A stretch of 48,189 nucleotides of DNA from DAORHV01 sp964434575 (GTDB lineage: Bacteria; Patescibacteriota; Gracilibacteria; Peribacterales; Peribacteraceae): assembly GCA_964434575.1 (NCBI GenBank), contig CAYSWB010000011.1, positions 1 to 48,189 on the forward strand, written 5' to 3'. A program made the translations under genes and the position numbers. Every line of letters begins with the position of its first letter. The first letter of the stretch is position 1. This document shows positions 25,329-33,024 of this stretch, in pieces. The notes under the pieces are model-generated. The model worked only from the letters and a program-made list of their open reading frames with translations. It was not told where the DNA came from and searched no databases.

Positions 25329-25373
25329 GGGGCCCATTCCATTCCCGTTCTGAACGGGGCGGGGATGGGCCCC
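25329..25373 (+). terminator. Terminator-like hairpin after the SLH-cupredoxin gene
   Basis: GGGGCCCAT pairs with ATGGGCCCC, enclosing a second stem CCCGTT/AACGGG. The following CCCTGTCTTG is only weakly T-rich. Confidence 0.6.
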
Positions 25374-25399
25374 TGTCTTGTGGTGCATGTGCAGCGGGA

Positions 25400-25452
25400 T
25401 TGACCCGGAAGGACATTTACCCGAAGATGCCGCGCTTCCGGTCCGCCGGAAG
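25400..25452 (+). promoter_or_regulatory. Promoter and 5' hairpin of the gene at 25489
   Basis: TTGACC, 17 bases, GAAGAT, then GCCGCG and a hairpin CTTCCGG-TCCG-CCGGAAG. The same arrangement is found at 25689-25744, with a changed but still paired stem. Confidence 0.55.
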
Positions 25453-25488
25453 GGATCTTTGTCAGGTTGACTCTGTCATGGGGGCGGT

Positions 25489-25617
25489 ATGAGCAGCTGG
25501 AAGAAGACCTCTGCGTGGTGGATCGTCGTCGGTGCCGTCGCGCTCGCGGTGATCGCGCTGGCCTTGCTGCGCCACGTGCAGGGGCTCGTGAACGGTTGGC
25601 TGCAAGGTTGGTTGTGA
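25489..25617 (+). CDS. Small single-helix membrane protein, 42 residues
   Basis: MSSWKKTSAWWIVVGAVALA begins a protein with one transmembrane helix (about 10-28) and an amphipathic, Trp-rich tail (HVQGLVNGWLQGWL). Lys before the helix favours an inside N-terminus. It has its own promoter and hairpin leader upstream and a hairpin downstream, which supports a real gene despite its size. No family recognised. Confidence 0.55.
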   Translation: MSSWKKTSAWWIVVGAVALAVIALALLRHVQGLVNGWLQGWL

Positions 25618-25640
25618 GTTGCAGAGATGACCTGGCGATA

Positions 25641-25669
25641 GCCTCCCGTGCGACGTGCGCGCGGGAGGC
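25641..25669 (+). terminator. Hairpin after the 42-residue protein gene
   Basis: GCCTCCCG pairs with CGGGAGGC around a loop of 13 bases, followed by CGCTTTCG. Starts 23 bases after the stop. Confidence 0.6.
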
Positions 25670-25688
25670 CGCTTTCGTATGCCCGCGG

Positions 25689-25744
25689 TTGACCCGCGGC
25701 TGCCGGAAGTGCAAGATGCCGCACTTCCAGGCTCGCCTGGAAGT
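25689..25744 (+). promoter_or_regulatory. Promoter and 5' hairpin of the gene at 25789
   Basis: TTGACC, 17 bases, CAAGAT, then GCCGC and a hairpin ACTTCCAGG-CTCG-CCTGGAAGT. It is a diverged copy of 25400-25452. Confidence 0.55.
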
Positions 25745-25788
25745 GTTCCTTGGCAGCGTGTTTCTTTCCTCGAACGACGGGTGATGTT

Positions 25789-26319
25789 ATGCGACGTGGA
25801 TGGCTGGGTGTGTTCTTGCGGTTCGGTGCGCTGGCGCTGGTGGTCCTCGGCATCGGTCTGCACGTGATCAGTGAGCAGAAAGAGCGGCGGGAGATGCTGA
25901 AGCAGGTGCCGTTCTTCACCGCGCAGATCCGAAGCGAGGGCTGGGGCGACGACCGGCTGCTGGGCAAGCGGTACCAAGTGTTCTACCCCGGCACGAAGGG
26001 TCGGCTGCCGCTGGATTGCCGGGAGATCGCCGAACTGTACGACGCGATCGGCTGCAAGCCCGCCGAGTGGGAGTCGATGAACGGCGGCTGCGCCCTGTGG
26101 TTCCGCGACAAGCCCGAGCGGACGATCCTGCGCATCGCGATCAGCAAGGTCAAAGCGACCGTCGTGGTGGCCGGACCCGTGCAGCCGGCCGACACCGGCC
26201 GGATGACCGAGGCGCTCCTGAACCTGGCCTGGGACGGCGGCGTCCGGGCCAAAGGGATGAGTGACATCAAGCAAACCACGTCGCCCCTCCTGTGGGAGGC
26301 GGAGTTCATCTTCGAGTGA
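25789..26319 (+). CDS. Membrane-anchored protein of unknown function
   Basis: 176 residues from the ATG at 25789. One N-terminal transmembrane segment (about 5-24) precedes a soluble domain of about 150 residues with CREIAELYDAIGCKPAEW, two or three Cys and a beta-rich second half. The longer in-frame start would overlap the promoter hairpin. Its leader is related to that of the 42-residue protein, so the two may be co-regulated. Family not recognised. Confidence 0.65.
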   Translation: MRRGWLGVFLRFGALALVVLGIGLHVISEQKERREMLKQVPFFTAQIRSEGWGDDRLLGKRYQVFYPGTKGRLPLDCREIAELYDAIGCKPAEWESMNGGCALWFRDKPERTILRIAISKVKATVVVAGPVQPADTGRMTEALLNLAWDGGVRAKGMSDIKQTTSPLLWEAEFIFE

Positions 26320-26335
26320 GCGCACGTTGCCGAAT

Positions 26336-26363
26336 CCTCCTGTCCCGTTCGCGGGGCAGGAGG
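26336..26363. terminator. Bidirectional hairpin between convergent genes
   Basis: CCTCCTGTCCCG pairs with CGGGGCAGGAGG (one G-U pair) around a TTCG loop, between the stops of the gene at 25789 and clpB. No clear U-tract. Confidence 0.65.
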
Positions 26364-26373
26364 TTAGGCATGT

Positions 26374-28983
26374 TTACGAGATGACGATCCCGCCGCCCTT
26401 CGCGTCCACGCTGAAGCTGTGTTTGTCCTTCTTGGAATCGATCAGCTTCATGGCCAGCGGATCCAGGAGCTCGGTTTGGATGAGGCGCTTCAGGGGCCGC
26501 GCGCCGTAGGCCGGCTCGAAGCCGTTCTCGCCCAGCCAGTCTTTGGCGGCATCGGTGACTTTCACCGAGACGCCTTTGGTTTCCAGGCGCTTGAGTACGC
26601 CCTGCAGCTGCACGTCCACGATGGCGCGGATCTGCTCCTTCTTCAGCGGCTCGAAGATGATGATGTCGTCGATGCGGTTGATGAACTCGGGGCGGAAGTG
26701 GCGCTTGAGTTCTGCGAAAATGTCTTCCTTGGCCAGGATGCCGCCCATCTCTTTCTCGATCTTGGACTTCTTTGCCGGCTGCTTCGAGCCGTCCATCATC
26801 TCCTGGATCTTCTCGGAGGCGATGTTGGTGGTGAGCACGATGATCGCGTTGGTGAAGTTCACCGTGCGGCCCTTGCCGTCCGTCAGGCGGCCGTCATCCA
26901 GAATCTGCAGCAGGATGTTGAAGACGTCGGGGTGCGCCTTCTCGATCTCGTCGAACAGCAGCACCGCGTACGGCCGGCGGCGCACGGCCTCGGTCAGCTG
27001 TCCGCCTTCGTCGTGGCCCACGTAGCCCGGCGGCGAACCGATGAGCCGCTGCACGGAAAATTTCTCCATGTACTCCGACATGTCGATGCGGATCATGGCC
27101 CGCTCGTCGGCGAACAGGTACTCGGCCAGCGCCTTTGCCAGCTCGGTTTTTCCCACGCCGGTGGGGCCCATGAAGATGAAACTGCCGATGGGCCTGTGCT
27201 CGTCGCCGATGCCGGAGCGCGAGCGCCGCACGGCGTTGCTCACGGCGGTGACGGCTTCGTCCTGGCCGATGACGCGCTTATGCAGCTCGGCTTCCAGGTT
27301 CTTGAGTTTCTGCGTCTCGCTTTCCAACATGCGCGTGACCGGGATGCCGGTCCAGCGGCTGACGACTTTGGCGATGTCCTCGGCGGTCACCTCCTCCTTC
27401 AGCAGCGTGGAGCCGTCGGCGGCCTTTTCCAGCGCCTTCTCCACCTTCTTCAGTTCGGCCTCCAGTTGCGGCAGTTCGCCATGGCGGATGCTCGCGGCCC
27501 GCTCGAAATCGCCTTCGCGCTCGGCTTTCTCCTGGGCCATTTTCAGCTTGTCGATCTTCGTCTTCACCTCCTTGAGCTTGTTGTGTGACTGCTTCTCGGC
27601 CTGCCAGCGCGCGGAGATGCCGCGCACGTTTTCCTGCAGGTCGGCGATCTGCTTCTCCATCGTCTTCAAACGCGCCTTGCTGTCCGTGTCCTTCTCCTTC
27701 TTCAGCGCGGCCTGTTCGATCTGTAGGTTGCGCAGCTTGCGTTCCAGCTGGTCCAGTTCGACCGGCTTGCTCTCCACTTCCAGCTTCAGTCCGCTGGTGG
27801 CTTCGTCCACCAGGTCGATGGCCTTGTCCGGCAGGAAGCGGTCGCTGATGTAACGCTGGCTCAGTTCCACCGCCGACACCAGCGCCTCGTCGCGGATGCG
27901 CACGCCGTGGTGGACTTCGTATTTCTCCTTGATGCCGCGCAGGATGGACAGCGTGTCCTCCGCAGTCGGCTCGAAGACGGGCACCGGCTGGAAGCGGCGC
28001 TCCAGGGCCGGGTCCTTCTCGATGTGCTGGCGGTATTCCTTCACGGTGGTCGCGCCGATGGCATGCAGCTGGCCGCGGGCGAGCGCGGGCTTGAGCAGGT
28101 TGCCGGCGTCGGTGGAACCTTCGGCCGAACCGGCGCCCACGATGGTGTGCATCTCGTCGATGAACAGGATCACGCTTCCAGCCGCTTCGCCGATTTCCTT
28201 CAAGAGCGCTTTCAGGCGGTCTTCGAATTCACCCCGGAACTTGGTGCCGGCGATCAGCGCGCCCAAGTCCAGGCTGAGCACGCGCTTGTTCTTCAGACTG
28301 TCGGGCACGTCGCCCTGCACGATGCGCTGGGCGAGGCCTTCCACGATGGCGGTCTTGCCGGTGCCGGGTTCGCCCACCAACACCGGGTTGTTCTTGGTGC
28401 GGCGGGAGAGGATCTGCATGGTCCGGCGGATTTCCTCGTCGCGGCCGATGACCGGATCGAGCTTGCCGTCACGCGCCAGCGCCGTGAAGTCCACGGTGTA
28501 TTTGGACAGCGCCTGCAGCTTGGCTTCGGGGTTCTGGTCGGTCACGCGATGGGAGCCACGGATGCGCTTCAGCGTAGCAAGCAGCGCGGCTTCGTTCACG
28601 TCAAAGGACCGCAAAAGGTCCTTGGCGTCACCATCGGTTTTCGCCATGGCCAGCAGCAGGTGCTCCAGCGACACGTACTCATCGCCCATCGCCTTCATCT
28701 GCTTGGCGGCCTCCACGGTCACGGCCTGGAAGCGCTGGTCGGCCGACAGCTGGCCGCCCGAGACGGTGGGCATGGCATCGAGCTTGTCCGTGACGGCGGC
28801 GTCCAGCCGGCCCACGTCCACGCCTTGGTCCTTCAAGAGCTGTCGGGGGAGGCCTTCGGATTGCGCGAGCACTCCGTGCAGGATGTGCAGCGGGGTCAGC
28901 ACGCCGTGGGAGCGCTCGGTCGCGGCCGATTGCGCCGCGACGATCGCCTGCTGTGCCAGTTCTGTGTACTTGGAGAAATCCAT
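26374..28983 (-). CDS. clpB: ATP-dependent disaggregase ClpB
   Basis: 869 residues, standard length. Clp N-domain repeats at 1-145; first AAA+ module with Walker A GEPGTGKT at 204-211, Walker B ILFIDEMH and Arg finger ALERR; a coiled-coil middle domain at about 405-530 (which separates ClpB from ClpA/C); and a second AAA+ module with GPTGVGKT at 606-613. With DnaK it pulls proteins out of aggregates. It begins eight bases after hsp20, so the two form an operon behind the CIRCE-promoter at 29511-29551. Confidence 0.97.
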   Translation of the reverse strand: MDFSKYTELAQQAIVAAQSAATERSHGVLTPLHILHGVLAQSEGLPRQLLKDQGVDVGRLDAAVTDKLDAMPTVSGGQLSADQRFQAVTVEAAKQMKAMGDEYVSLEHLLLAMAKTDGDAKDLLRSFDVNEAALLATLKRIRGSHRVTDQNPEAKLQALSKYTVDFTALARDGKLDPVIGRDEEIRRTMQILSRRTKNNPVLVGEPGTGKTAIVEGLAQRIVQGDVPDSLKNKRVLSLDLGALIAGTKFRGEFEDRLKALLKEIGEAAGSVILFIDEMHTIVGAGSAEGSTDAGNLLKPALARGQLHAIGATTVKEYRQHIEKDPALERRFQPVPVFEPTAEDTLSILRGIKEKYEVHHGVRIRDEALVSAVELSQRYISDRFLPDKAIDLVDEATSGLKLEVESKPVELDQLERKLRNLQIEQAALKKEKDTDSKARLKTMEKQIADLQENVRGISARWQAEKQSHNKLKEVKTKIDKLKMAQEKAEREGDFERAASIRHGELPQLEAELKKVEKALEKAADGSTLLKEEVTAEDIAKVVSRWTGIPVTRMLESETQKLKNLEAELHKRVIGQDEAVTAVSNAVRRSRSGIGDEHRPIGSFIFMGPTGVGKTELAKALAEYLFADERAMIRIDMSEYMEKFSVQRLIGSPPGYVGHDEGGQLTEAVRRRPYAVLLFDEIEKAHPDVFNILLQILDDGRLTDGKGRTVNFTNAIIVLTTNIASEKIQEMMDGSKQPAKKSKIEKEMGGILAKEDIFAELKRHFRPEFINRIDDIIIFEPLKKEQIRAIVDVQLQGVLKRLETKGVSVKVTDAAKDWLGENGFEPAYGARPLKRLIQTELLDPLAMKLIDSKKDKHSFSVDAKGGGIVIS

Positions 28984-28991
28984 GCGTGGTC

Positions 28992-29447
28992 TTATGAAAT
29001 TTCGATGGGAATTGCTTTTTTCTGCGCCTGGGCCTTGGGAAGGGTGACCGTGAGCACGCCGTCTTTATACTGCGCGTTTACATGCTGATCGGAGATGCCC
29101 GGCAGCGTGAAACTGCGGGAGAAGGAGCCGTTGCGGCGCTCTTCGTAGACAAGCGTTCCGTCCTTATTTTCCTCCTTTCGGCGCTCCTCATAGTCGCCGG
29201 AGATGGTCAGGACTTCGTTCGAGACGTCTACGGAGACTTTCGACGGGTCGGCGCCGGGCAGGTCCGCTTTCACCACGTACCGGTTGGCCTTCTTGTCTTC
29301 GTGGATGTCGATGCGCGGGAACGTGCCGGAGCCACGCACGAAGGAGTGCATGGGCCGGAAGAACGAATCGAAGATATCGAGCGGGTCGGAGGGAAAGTCG
29401 CGGGTGGTGACTTCGCCCCGACGCCGGAACGGCGTGACGGAAAACAT
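28992..29447 (-). CDS. hsp20: Small heat-shock protein, Hsp20/alpha-crystallin family
   Basis: 151 residues. The alpha-crystallin domain (about 45-140) has RIDIHEDKKANRYVVKADLPG, EVLTISGDYEERR, RSFTLPG and GVLTVTLPKA; the tail ends with an IPIEI anchor motif. It is an ATP-independent holdase that keeps unfolded proteins ready for ClpB/DnaK. First gene of the hsp20-clpB operon; its leader (about 70 nt) follows a CIRCE element. Confidence 0.96.
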   Translation of the reverse strand: MFSVTPFRRRGEVTTRDFPSDPLDIFDSFFRPMHSFVRGSGTFPRIDIHEDKKANRYVVKADLPGADPSKVSVDVSNEVLTISGDYEERRKEENKDGTLVYEERRNGSFSRSFTLPGISDQHVNAQYKDGVLTVTLPKAQAQKKAIPIEIS

Positions 29448-29510
29448 ACGGTGGGGGGGGGGAAGAGATAAAAGTGGGAAGTGCTAACCTGAGCACAAAA
29501 CCCACGCGAA

Positions 29511-29537
29511 TTAGCACTCCACATTGTAGAGTGCCAG
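29511..29537. promoter_or_regulatory. CIRCE operator (HrcA-binding type)
   Basis: TTAGCACTC, nine bases, GAGTGCCAG: seven of nine positions are paired as in the consensus CIRCE. It overlaps the -10 of the minus-strand promoter, so HrcA binding would block hsp20-clpB at normal temperature. hrcA is not in this window. A further half-site (AAGTGCTAA) lies near 29480. Confidence 0.85.
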
Positions 29538-29551
29538 ACGGATGCGGTCAA
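29523..29551 (-). promoter_or_regulatory. Promoter of hsp20-clpB
   Basis: On the minus strand: TTGACC, 17 bases, TACAAT, a near-consensus sigma-70-type promoter. The -10 lies inside the CIRCE spacer. Confidence 0.8.
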
Positions 29552-29557
29552 GGGATA

Positions 29558-29566
29558 TGCTAGGAT
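29558..29566 (+). promoter_or_regulatory. Extended -10 of the acylphosphatase gene
   Basis: TGC-TAGGAT, ending seven bases before the ATG at 29574, so the mRNA would be leaderless. It lies inside the -35 side of the divergent heat-shock promoter. Confidence 0.5.
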
Positions 29567-29573
29567 TCCAGCC

Positions 29574-29846
29574 ATGCGAAAGAGTGTTGCCATCCGTGTT
29601 CGCGGCACCGTGCAGGGCGTCTTTTTCCGCCAGGGGACCCAGCGCAAGGCGCAGGAATTGGGCGTGCGCGGGTATGTGCAGAACGAATCCGACGGCAGCG
29701 TAAGCGCCCGGGCGGAAGGGGAGGCAGCGGCCGTCGATGCCCTGGTGGCATGGTGCCGGCGGGGACCGGAAGCGGCGAACGTCACCGGCGTGGACGTGGA
29801 AGAAGCGCCTCACGGCGGCTATGAAGGCTTCGATGTCCGCAGGTAG
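29574..29846 (+). CDS. acyP: Acylphosphatase
   Basis: 90 residues, typical length. Active-site Arg19 (VQGVFFR) and Asn37 (GYVQN) are present. The enzyme hydrolyses acyl phosphates such as 1,3-bisphosphoglycerate and carbamoyl phosphate. Single gene, divergent from hsp20-clpB, followed 33 bases later by a gene with its own -10. Confidence 0.95.
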   Translation: MRKSVAIRVRGTVQGVFFRQGTQRKAQELGVRGYVQNESDGSVSARAEGEAAAVDALVAWCRRGPEAANVTGVDVEEAPHGGYEGFDVRR

Positions 29847-29861
29847 GAAAAAACGCTATTT

Positions 29862-29870
29862 TATGGTATA
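29862..29870 (+). promoter_or_regulatory. Extended -10 of the gene at 29880
   Basis: TGG-TATAAT, a consensus extended -10, ends nine bases or fewer before the ATG; this is among the clearest leaderless arrangements in the window. The same TATGGTATAA string occurs at 4369. Confidence 0.6.
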
Positions 29871-29879
29871 ATAATTGCC

Positions 29880-30383
29880 ATGGGATTCTTCGATTTCATG
29901 GGAGGGAACAAAACCTCTTCCACCTCTACCTCCTCTTCTTCGCAATCCGCGCAGAAGTCTTCCGCCGAGCCGCAGCGCACCGTCGAGGTGAGCCAGGAGT
30001 CCGCCGCTAAGCCGCAGGCCGCCCCGCAGCAGGCCAAGCCGGCCGCCCCGGCGCTGGAGACGTGGCGCATGCTGTGGACCATGTCCACCACCGACAAAGG
30101 CAAAATCGACCACTTCGTGACCGAGCTGATCCGCCACATCATGTACATCTGGCACGCCGTCCCGAACGGCGGCACCGACACCCGCATCAAAGGCCGCATC
30201 GGCATGCACTCCGACGGCAAGCGCCTGCACATCGAGTGCCGCGGCTACCACCCGGACATCGAGCAGATGCTGGCCTGGATCCGCACCGACCACTACGGCG
30301 CGCATGTGACGTACGTCGAAAAGTACACGTTGGGATCTTTCCCGTACTCGGGACTGTTCCAGAAGAAGGTCGGTTCCTGGTAG
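29880..30383 (+). CDS. Protein of unknown function with Ser/Gln-rich N-terminus
   Basis: 167 residues. Starts MGFFDFMGGNK, then a low-complexity stretch rich in Ser, Gln, Ala and Pro (about 12-58), then a folded domain of about 105 residues (ETWRMLWTMSTTDKGKIDHF, HIMYIWHAVPNGGTDTR, RLHIECRGYHPDIEQM). No signal peptide. The short N-terminal hydrophobic motif could attach to membrane or partner. I do not recognise the family. Confidence 0.65.
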   Translation: MGFFDFMGGNKTSSTSTSSSSQSAQKSSAEPQRTVEVSQESAAKPQAAPQQAKPAAPALETWRMLWTMSTTDKGKIDHFVTELIRHIMYIWHAVPNGGTDTRIKGRIGMHSDGKRLHIECRGYHPDIEQMLAWIRTDHYGAHVTYVEKYTLGSFPYSGLFQKKVGSW

Positions 30384-30387
30384 GCGT

Positions 30388-31698
30388 TCACCGCGCGTCC
30401 GTCGTGCCGTGCGCCAGCAGGTCGGCCACCAACAGGAGCATCAGTCCGCTGACGAGGGCGTAGTAATTGGCGAACCCCTGCGTGCCGAACAGGAACATGG
30501 CGAACAGCGGCAGGCAGGCGGCGGCCAGGTAGGCGTGCAGCGGCCGGGCGCGCTTGAGCGCGAGCGACATCGCGAGCATGGTGCCGAAACCCACGGACAG
30601 CGTGAACCACAGCGGCAGACGGATGCCGGTGTGGTAGATGGCGACGCTGAGCGAGAGGCTGTCGAGCCGCAGCGCCTGCAACACCGCGAATTGTCCCAGC
30701 ACCAGCGCTTCTGTGTCCCAGAGCATGAACGGCAGCGCGGGCAGCAGCAGCGCCGCCGCCGATACGGCCAGCATCTTCCAGCGGCGTTCGAGGAGCAGGA
30801 TGACCGGCGTGACGATGACCAGGTACTGCTTGAGGCCGACGGTGAGTCCGTGGCCGATCGCTGCCAGCCAGGGTTTCTTTTCGTGGTGCGCCAGCGCGGT
30901 CAGCGCGAAGCCGGCGATGATGAGCGGCTCGGTCCAGCTTTGGCCGATGAACAGGTAGCCCTGCGGATGCAGCAGCCACAGGAGGGGGAGCAGTTCGGCC
31001 GCCTTGCCCGCTTTCCGTGCGATGCGCCACAGCACCCATGCCAGCACCAAGTCGCACAGCGCATACAGCACGCGCACGTCGCCGAACAGCACGTATCCGG
31101 CGGTGGAGCCCAAGAGCGACGCCGGGGGATACGCGAAGCGCGTGCCGACCACGTACGGCAGCACGATGCCTTTGCCGACGTACGGGTCGCTGGTCGGCGT
31201 GCTGAAGGGATTTTTGCCTTCCAGCAGATGCTGCGCGGATTCCTGTTGTACGGTGAACACGTCGATCAGCGGGTCCGGCGCGAAGACGGGCAGCGCCAGC
31301 CGGAGCAACACCGCCACGCCGGCCACGCCCATCGCCGCGCTCCGGCGTAGCGCTTGCGGCAGACCGTTCGAGGCGTATGCGACCACGATCACGGCGGCCG
31401 CCACGGACAGGAAGCCATGGACCATCCGGGCGAATCCTTCGGTGCCGGGATACGTCACCGGATGCTCGGCCATGCCGAGCATGCCCGTGACCACCAGCGT
31501 GCCGAGCAGGTCCGCCGCCGTTATCTGTTCCATGCGTTTGGAGCTGCGCCAAACGGCCGCGGTTGCAGCGCCGAACGCCAGCAACGCCAGCGCGAAACCG
31601 GTATCGCTGTACGAGCCGCGGTGGATACTGAGCGCGGAGGCCAGCAATACGTACGCCAGGACCAGAAGGTGCTGCCGGTACCGGAAGACCGCTGTCAT
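30388..31698 (-). CDS. Multi-pass glycosyltransferase, GT87/DUF2029-like
   Basis: 436 residues from the ATG at 31698, with about eleven hydrophobic segments. The loop IDVFTVQQESAQHLLEGKNPFSTPTSDPY followed by FAYPPASLLG fits polyprenyl-phosphate-sugar-dependent GT-C enzymes such as GT87 mannosyltransferases: an Asp in the first outer loop and the conserved YPP. It would add a sugar from a lipid carrier to an outer-face acceptor; donor and acceptor unknown. TACACT ends nine bases before the chosen ATG; longer in-frame starts exist. Confidence 0.7.
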   Translation of the reverse strand: MTAVFRYRQHLLVLAYVLLASALSIHRGSYSDTGFALALLAFGAATAAVWRSSKRMEQITAADLLGTLVVTGMLGMAEHPVTYPGTEGFARMVHGFLSVAAAVIVVAYASNGLPQALRRSAAMGVAGVAVLLRLALPVFAPDPLIDVFTVQQESAQHLLEGKNPFSTPTSDPYVGKGIVLPYVVGTRFAYPPASLLGSTAGYVLFGDVRVLYALCDLVLAWVLWRIARKAGKAAELLPLLWLLHPQGYLFIGQSWTEPLIIAGFALTALAHHEKKPWLAAIGHGLTVGLKQYLVIVTPVILLLERRWKMLAVSAAALLLPALPFMLWDTEALVLGQFAVLQALRLDSLSLSVAIYHTGIRLPLWFTLSVGFGTMLAMSLALKRARPLHAYLAAACLPLFAMFLFGTQGFANYYALVSGLMLLLVADLLAHGTTDAR

Positions 31699-31756
31699 GC
31701 GGTTCTCAGTGTACGAGAAAATCGTTCCCCGCATCGCCCGTAACGCGCCCTTTTCC

Positions 31757-31784
31757 TTGACTTCCGGAGTTCCGGGCATATCCT
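31757..31784 (+). promoter_or_regulatory. Promoter of the aro leader
   Basis: TTGACT, 16 bases, TATCCT, ending six bases before the ATG of the leader ORF. Confidence 0.6.
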
Positions 31785-31790
31785 TACGCC

Positions 31791-31901
31791 ATGAAGAAAC
31801 AGGCTCGGGCCATCGCCGTCGCCATGAAGAAGGACACCTGGACGGTGCCCGTCTTCTTCGCCGCGCTGTTTGCCGGCTTCTTCTTTTACTTTTTCGCCTA
31901 A
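31791..31901 (+). CDS. Putative phenylalanine-rich leader peptide of the aro operon
   Basis: 36 codons. The second half reads VFFAALFAGFFFYFFA: eight Phe and one Tyr in 15 codons, with Trp17 earlier. It is directly upstream of the Phe/Tyr biosynthetic operon and is followed by two mutually exclusive hairpins. That matches the logic of E. coli pheL: stalling at Phe codons (31854-31895) would leave 31903-31910 free to form the antiterminator, whereas a ribosome at the stop would cover it and let the terminator form. The same residues could also be a small transmembrane peptide, so regulation is inference. Confidence 0.6.
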   Translation: MKKQARAIAVAMKKDTWTVPVFFAALFAGFFFYFFA

Positions 31902-31902
31902 A

Positions 31903-31941
31903 TCACTCTCTCCTGGTAGCAGCGCGCTTCCTCGAGAGTGA
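31903..31941 (+). promoter_or_regulatory. Candidate antiterminator of the aro attenuator
   Basis: TCACTCTC (31903-31910) pairs with GAGAGTGA (31934-31941), 8 bp. The second arm uses the loop and 3' arm of the terminator hairpin at 31925-31948, so only one of the two can form. Confidence 0.55.
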
Positions 31942-31954
31942 GGAGGCGGATTTT
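31925..31954 (+). terminator. Candidate attenuator terminator upstream of aro operon
   Basis: CGCTTCCTC pairs with GAGGAGGCG (one G-U pair) around GAGAGT, followed by GATTTTG. It lies between the leader ORF and the DAHP synthase gene. Confidence 0.55.
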
Positions 31955-31995
31955 GCACTGTCATCCGTTTTCCCCACATCCTTCCTACCCATCCC

Positions 31996-33015
31996 ATGCT
32001 GATCGTCCTGAAAGAGAAGAAGAACGAGGCCCTCATCAAGCACCTGCAGGAGCTGATCGAGAAGAAGTACGGCTGCCACTCGCACATCATCGGCGAGAAC
32101 CGCCGCGTGCTCGCCGTCACCGGCGACACGTCCGCCGTGGAGAAGGAGTTCATCGAGAGCATCGAGGGCGTGAAGGCCGTGGACCGCGTGGACCGGCCGT
32201 ACAAGCTGGCCAGCCGCGGCAACAAGAACCGTACCGAGATCGCCATCTCCAGGGACTGTGTCATCGGCGCGCCGGACCAGGTCGTCATGATGGCCGGCCC
32301 GTGTTCCATCGATTCCGAAGGCGACTTGGACGAAGCCGCCGCCATGGCGGCATCCAGGGGCGTGAAGATCCTGCGCGGCGGCGCGTACAAGCCGCGCACC
32401 GGGCCGTACTCGTTCCAGGGCCACGGCGAACCGGCGCTCAAGATGCTGAAGAAGGCCGGCGAGAAATACGGCATGGCCACCATCTCGGAGATCATGAACG
32501 CGTCCGATCTGCCCAAGTTCGAGGAGTACGCCGATATTTTGCAGATCGGCGCCCGCAACATGCAGAACTACGAACTGCTGAAAGCGGTCGGAAAATCCAA
32601 GCTGCCCGTGTTGCTGAAGCGCGGCCTGGCGGCCAAGCTGGACGAGTGGCTGCTGGCGGCCGAGTACATCCTGGCCGGCGGCAACCACAACGTGATGCTG
32701 TGTGAGCGCGGCATCCGCACGTTCGAGGAGGAAGTCCGCTTTACGCTGTGCCTCGGCTCCGTGCCGGCCCTGCGCGAGCTGACGCATCTTCCCATCATCA
32801 TCGATCCCAGCCACGCCATGGGCAAGACCCGCTGGGTGAAGGACGCCGCCTTGGGCGGAGTCGCGGTGGGCGGCGACGGTTTGATCATCGAGATCCACCC
32901 CCGTCCGGAGGAGAGCAGCTGCGACGCGTCGCAACTCCTGGATGCCGAACACTGGAACGACTGCATGGACGGCATCGCCGCCGTCGCCTCGGCACTCGGC
33001 AAGCGGGTGGTCTAG
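31996..33015 (+). CDS. aroF: 3-deoxy-D-arabino-heptulosonate 7-phosphate synthase
   Basis: 339 residues. An N-terminal ferredoxin-like (ACT-related) domain (about 1-70, MLIVLKEKKNEALIKHLQE) precedes a type I-beta DAHP synthase barrel with GPCSIDSEG, RGGAYKPRTGPYSFQG, EIMNASDL, QIGARNMQNY, LLKRGLAA and IIDPSHAMGK. The N-terminal domain carries feedback inhibition by Tyr in the Thermotoga-type enzymes. It condenses PEP and erythrose 4-phosphate, the committed step. No Shine-Dalgarno precedes the ATG. First enzyme of the operon behind the putative attenuator. Confidence 0.95.
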   Translation: MLIVLKEKKNEALIKHLQELIEKKYGCHSHIIGENRRVLAVTGDTSAVEKEFIESIEGVKAVDRVDRPYKLASRGNKNRTEIAISRDCVIGAPDQVVMMAGPCSIDSEGDLDEAAAMAASRGVKILRGGAYKPRTGPYSFQGHGEPALKMLKKAGEKYGMATISEIMNASDLPKFEEYADILQIGARNMQNYELLKAVGKSKLPVLLKRGLAAKLDEWLLAAEYILAGGNHNVMLCERGIRTFEEEVRFTLCLGSVPALRELTHLPIIIDPSHAMGKTRWVKDAALGGVAVGGDGLIIEIHPRPEESSCDASQLLDAEHWNDCMDGIAAVASALGKRVV

Positions 33016-33024
33016 ACTGTATCC

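Noticed and set aside
25467..25784. 105-codon frame overlapping the 42-residue membrane protein
   Set aside because: Starts with TTG, Arg/Cys-rich with no features, and spans a terminator and the next promoter.
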